Origin: JBDRGC01 sp043818215
Lineage (GTDB): Bacteria; Chloroflexota; Anaerolineae; Anaerolineales; UBA11858
NCBI GenBank assembly: GCA_043818215.1
Contig: JBDRGC010000432.1
Span: 1-15,959, forward strand
Direction: 5' to 3'
Length of the DNA stretch: 15,959 bases
Part shown: piece by piece, positions 15,681 to 15,959 of the stretch
Position numbering within the stretch: position 1 is the stretch's first letter
Layout: each line of letters begins with the position of its first letter
Translations under genes and position numbers: made by a program
The notes under the pieces: generated by a model
Told to the model about the DNA's origin: nothing
Seen by the model: only the letters and a program-made list of their open reading frames with translations
The model's database searches: none

Positions 15681-15762
15681 TTTACCGCAGAGCACGCGAA
15701 GAACGCAGAGTTTTGTGCTGTTATTAAAATTTCTCTGCGCTCTTCGCGTTCTCCGCGGTAAA
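15681..15762. repeat. Imperfect 30-bp inverted repeat (CGCAGAG type)
   Basis: Bases 15681-15710 (beginning TTTACCGC, ending ACGCAGAG) pair with 15733-15762 at 27 of 30 positions around a 22-base loop. The arms are themselves built of ~9-base words (CGCAGAGCA, CGCGAAGAA, CGCAGAG). It resembles a dispersed intergenic element rather than a terminator, and no T-tract follows on either strand. Confidence 0.8.
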
Positions 15763-15795
15763 TTTGATCTCAACTGCGTAAGTCCTGGTTAACGA

Positions 15796-15832
15796 AAAAC
15801 ATCCCACGAGTTGTTATTTCGCGGGATGTTTT
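15796..15832 (-). terminator. Rho-independent terminator of the right-edge gene
   Basis: On the minus strand AAAACATCCCGCGA pairs with TCGTGGGATGTTTT (15832-15819 with 15809-15796), a 14-base stem with a single G-U pair, a 9-base loop and a terminal U-run. On the plus strand the G-U becomes an A-C mismatch, which supports the minus orientation. The stem starts five bases after the stop codon of the right-edge gene. Confidence 0.88.
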
Positions 15833-15837
15833 CAAAT

Positions 15838-15959
15838 TTACTCGGTCTCTTCTTCCTGCTTGCCTTTCTCGATCACATCTGGTTCGCTTAGCCCAGGAGC
15901 AGCTTCAACTTCAACTTCATCTTCCTCTATTTCTTCAAGAGTCGGAGCAGAAGCAGCTA
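15838..15959 (-). CDS. C-terminal acidic tail of a truncated gene, possibly ribosomal protein bL25 (Ctc-type)
   Basis: Only the last 39 codons are in the window; the gene continues past the right edge. The tail is strongly acidic (PTLEEIEEDEVEVEAAPG) and ends SEPDVIEKGKQEEETE before TAA at 15840-15838. An acidic low-complexity tail with P(E/D)VIxKGKxEEE is often seen at the end of long Ctc-type bL25 proteins, which bind 5S rRNA. The folded domain is outside the window, so the product is a guess. The strong terminator right after the stop supports it being a real, transcribed gene. Confidence 0.55.
   Translation of the reverse strand, partial: AASAPTLEEIEEDEVEVEAAPGLSEPDVIEKGKQEEETE

Larger units (their letters stand above)
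15418..15837. other. Intergenic region with short tandem repeats
   Basis: This 420-base stretch has no supported gene. It contains a GC-rich 7-base array at 15544-15564 (TCGGTGG, TCGGTGG, CCGGCGG), an inverted repeat at 15681-15762 and the terminator of the right-hand gene, the last two listed separately. The promoter of the minus-strand lipoprotein must lie in its left part, but no clear box was found. A 93-codon plus-strand frame (15446-15727) runs through these repeats and has no domain-like features. Confidence 0.6.

Noticed and set aside
15446..15727. 93-codon plus-strand frame near the right end
   Set aside because: It includes the TCGGTGG array and one arm of the 15681-15762 inverted repeat, with no domain features.

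Overview
The window looks like chromosomal DNA of a Chloroflexota-type bacterium, perhaps Anaerolineae. This is inferred from protein types, not from a marker gene. The pointers are a zinc-ribbon/class III cyclase/ATPase/TPR signalling protein, a flavoredoxin-like protein, a discoidin-like lipoprotein, an SH3b lipoprotein, and intergenic DNA full of short degenerate tandem words. No rRNA, tRNA, CRISPR array, transposase, integrase or phage gene was seen.

Layout, left to right. 1-488 has no convincing gene but holds hairpins and an 8-base word array. 489-830 is a small membrane zinc-ribbon protein. 934-5064 is a 1376-residue signalling protein: two zinc ribbons, a cyclase homology domain, an AAA/STAND-type ATPase, TPR-like repeats and a C-terminal DUF1349/concanavalin-like domain. 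5175-5735 is a flavoredoxin-like flavin reductase. 6084-6857 is an SH3b lipoprotein and 6989-7834 an aldo/keto reductase. A candidate terminator follows at 7937-7966.

8023-12125 is the main accessory module. It is a two-gene, translationally coupled operon: an 1115-residue gamma-type N6-adenine DNA methyltransferase overlaps by four bases (ATGA) a 252-residue protein with PD and ECK residues, as expected for a PD-(D/E)XK nuclease. The methylase shows no nuclease motif of its own and no helicase gene is present. The simplest reading is a Type II-like restriction-modification (defence) system whose endonuclease is easily missed by annotation. AT-rich troughs lie in the methylase's presumed target-recognition region and in the middle of the nuclease gene, as if the specificity parts have a separate history.

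12258-12306 carries a REP-like hairpin pair. An MFS transporter (minus, 12384-13583) and a Nudix CoA-pyrophosphatase-like hydrolase (plus, 13899-14549) are divergent across a palindromic repeat element. A discoidin-like lipoprotein (minus, 14791-15417) follows. At the right edge is the acidic C-terminal tail of a minus-strand gene, possibly ribosomal protein bL25/Ctc, with a clear terminator.

The most unusual feature that is not a gene is a set of degenerate 7-base arrays in separate intergenic regions. Each locus has its own vocabulary, and two are arranged head-to-head as inverted arrays. One fills the gap between the stop codon of the membrane zinc-ribbon gene and the start codon of the cyclase gene, leaving no Shine-Dalgarno sequence.
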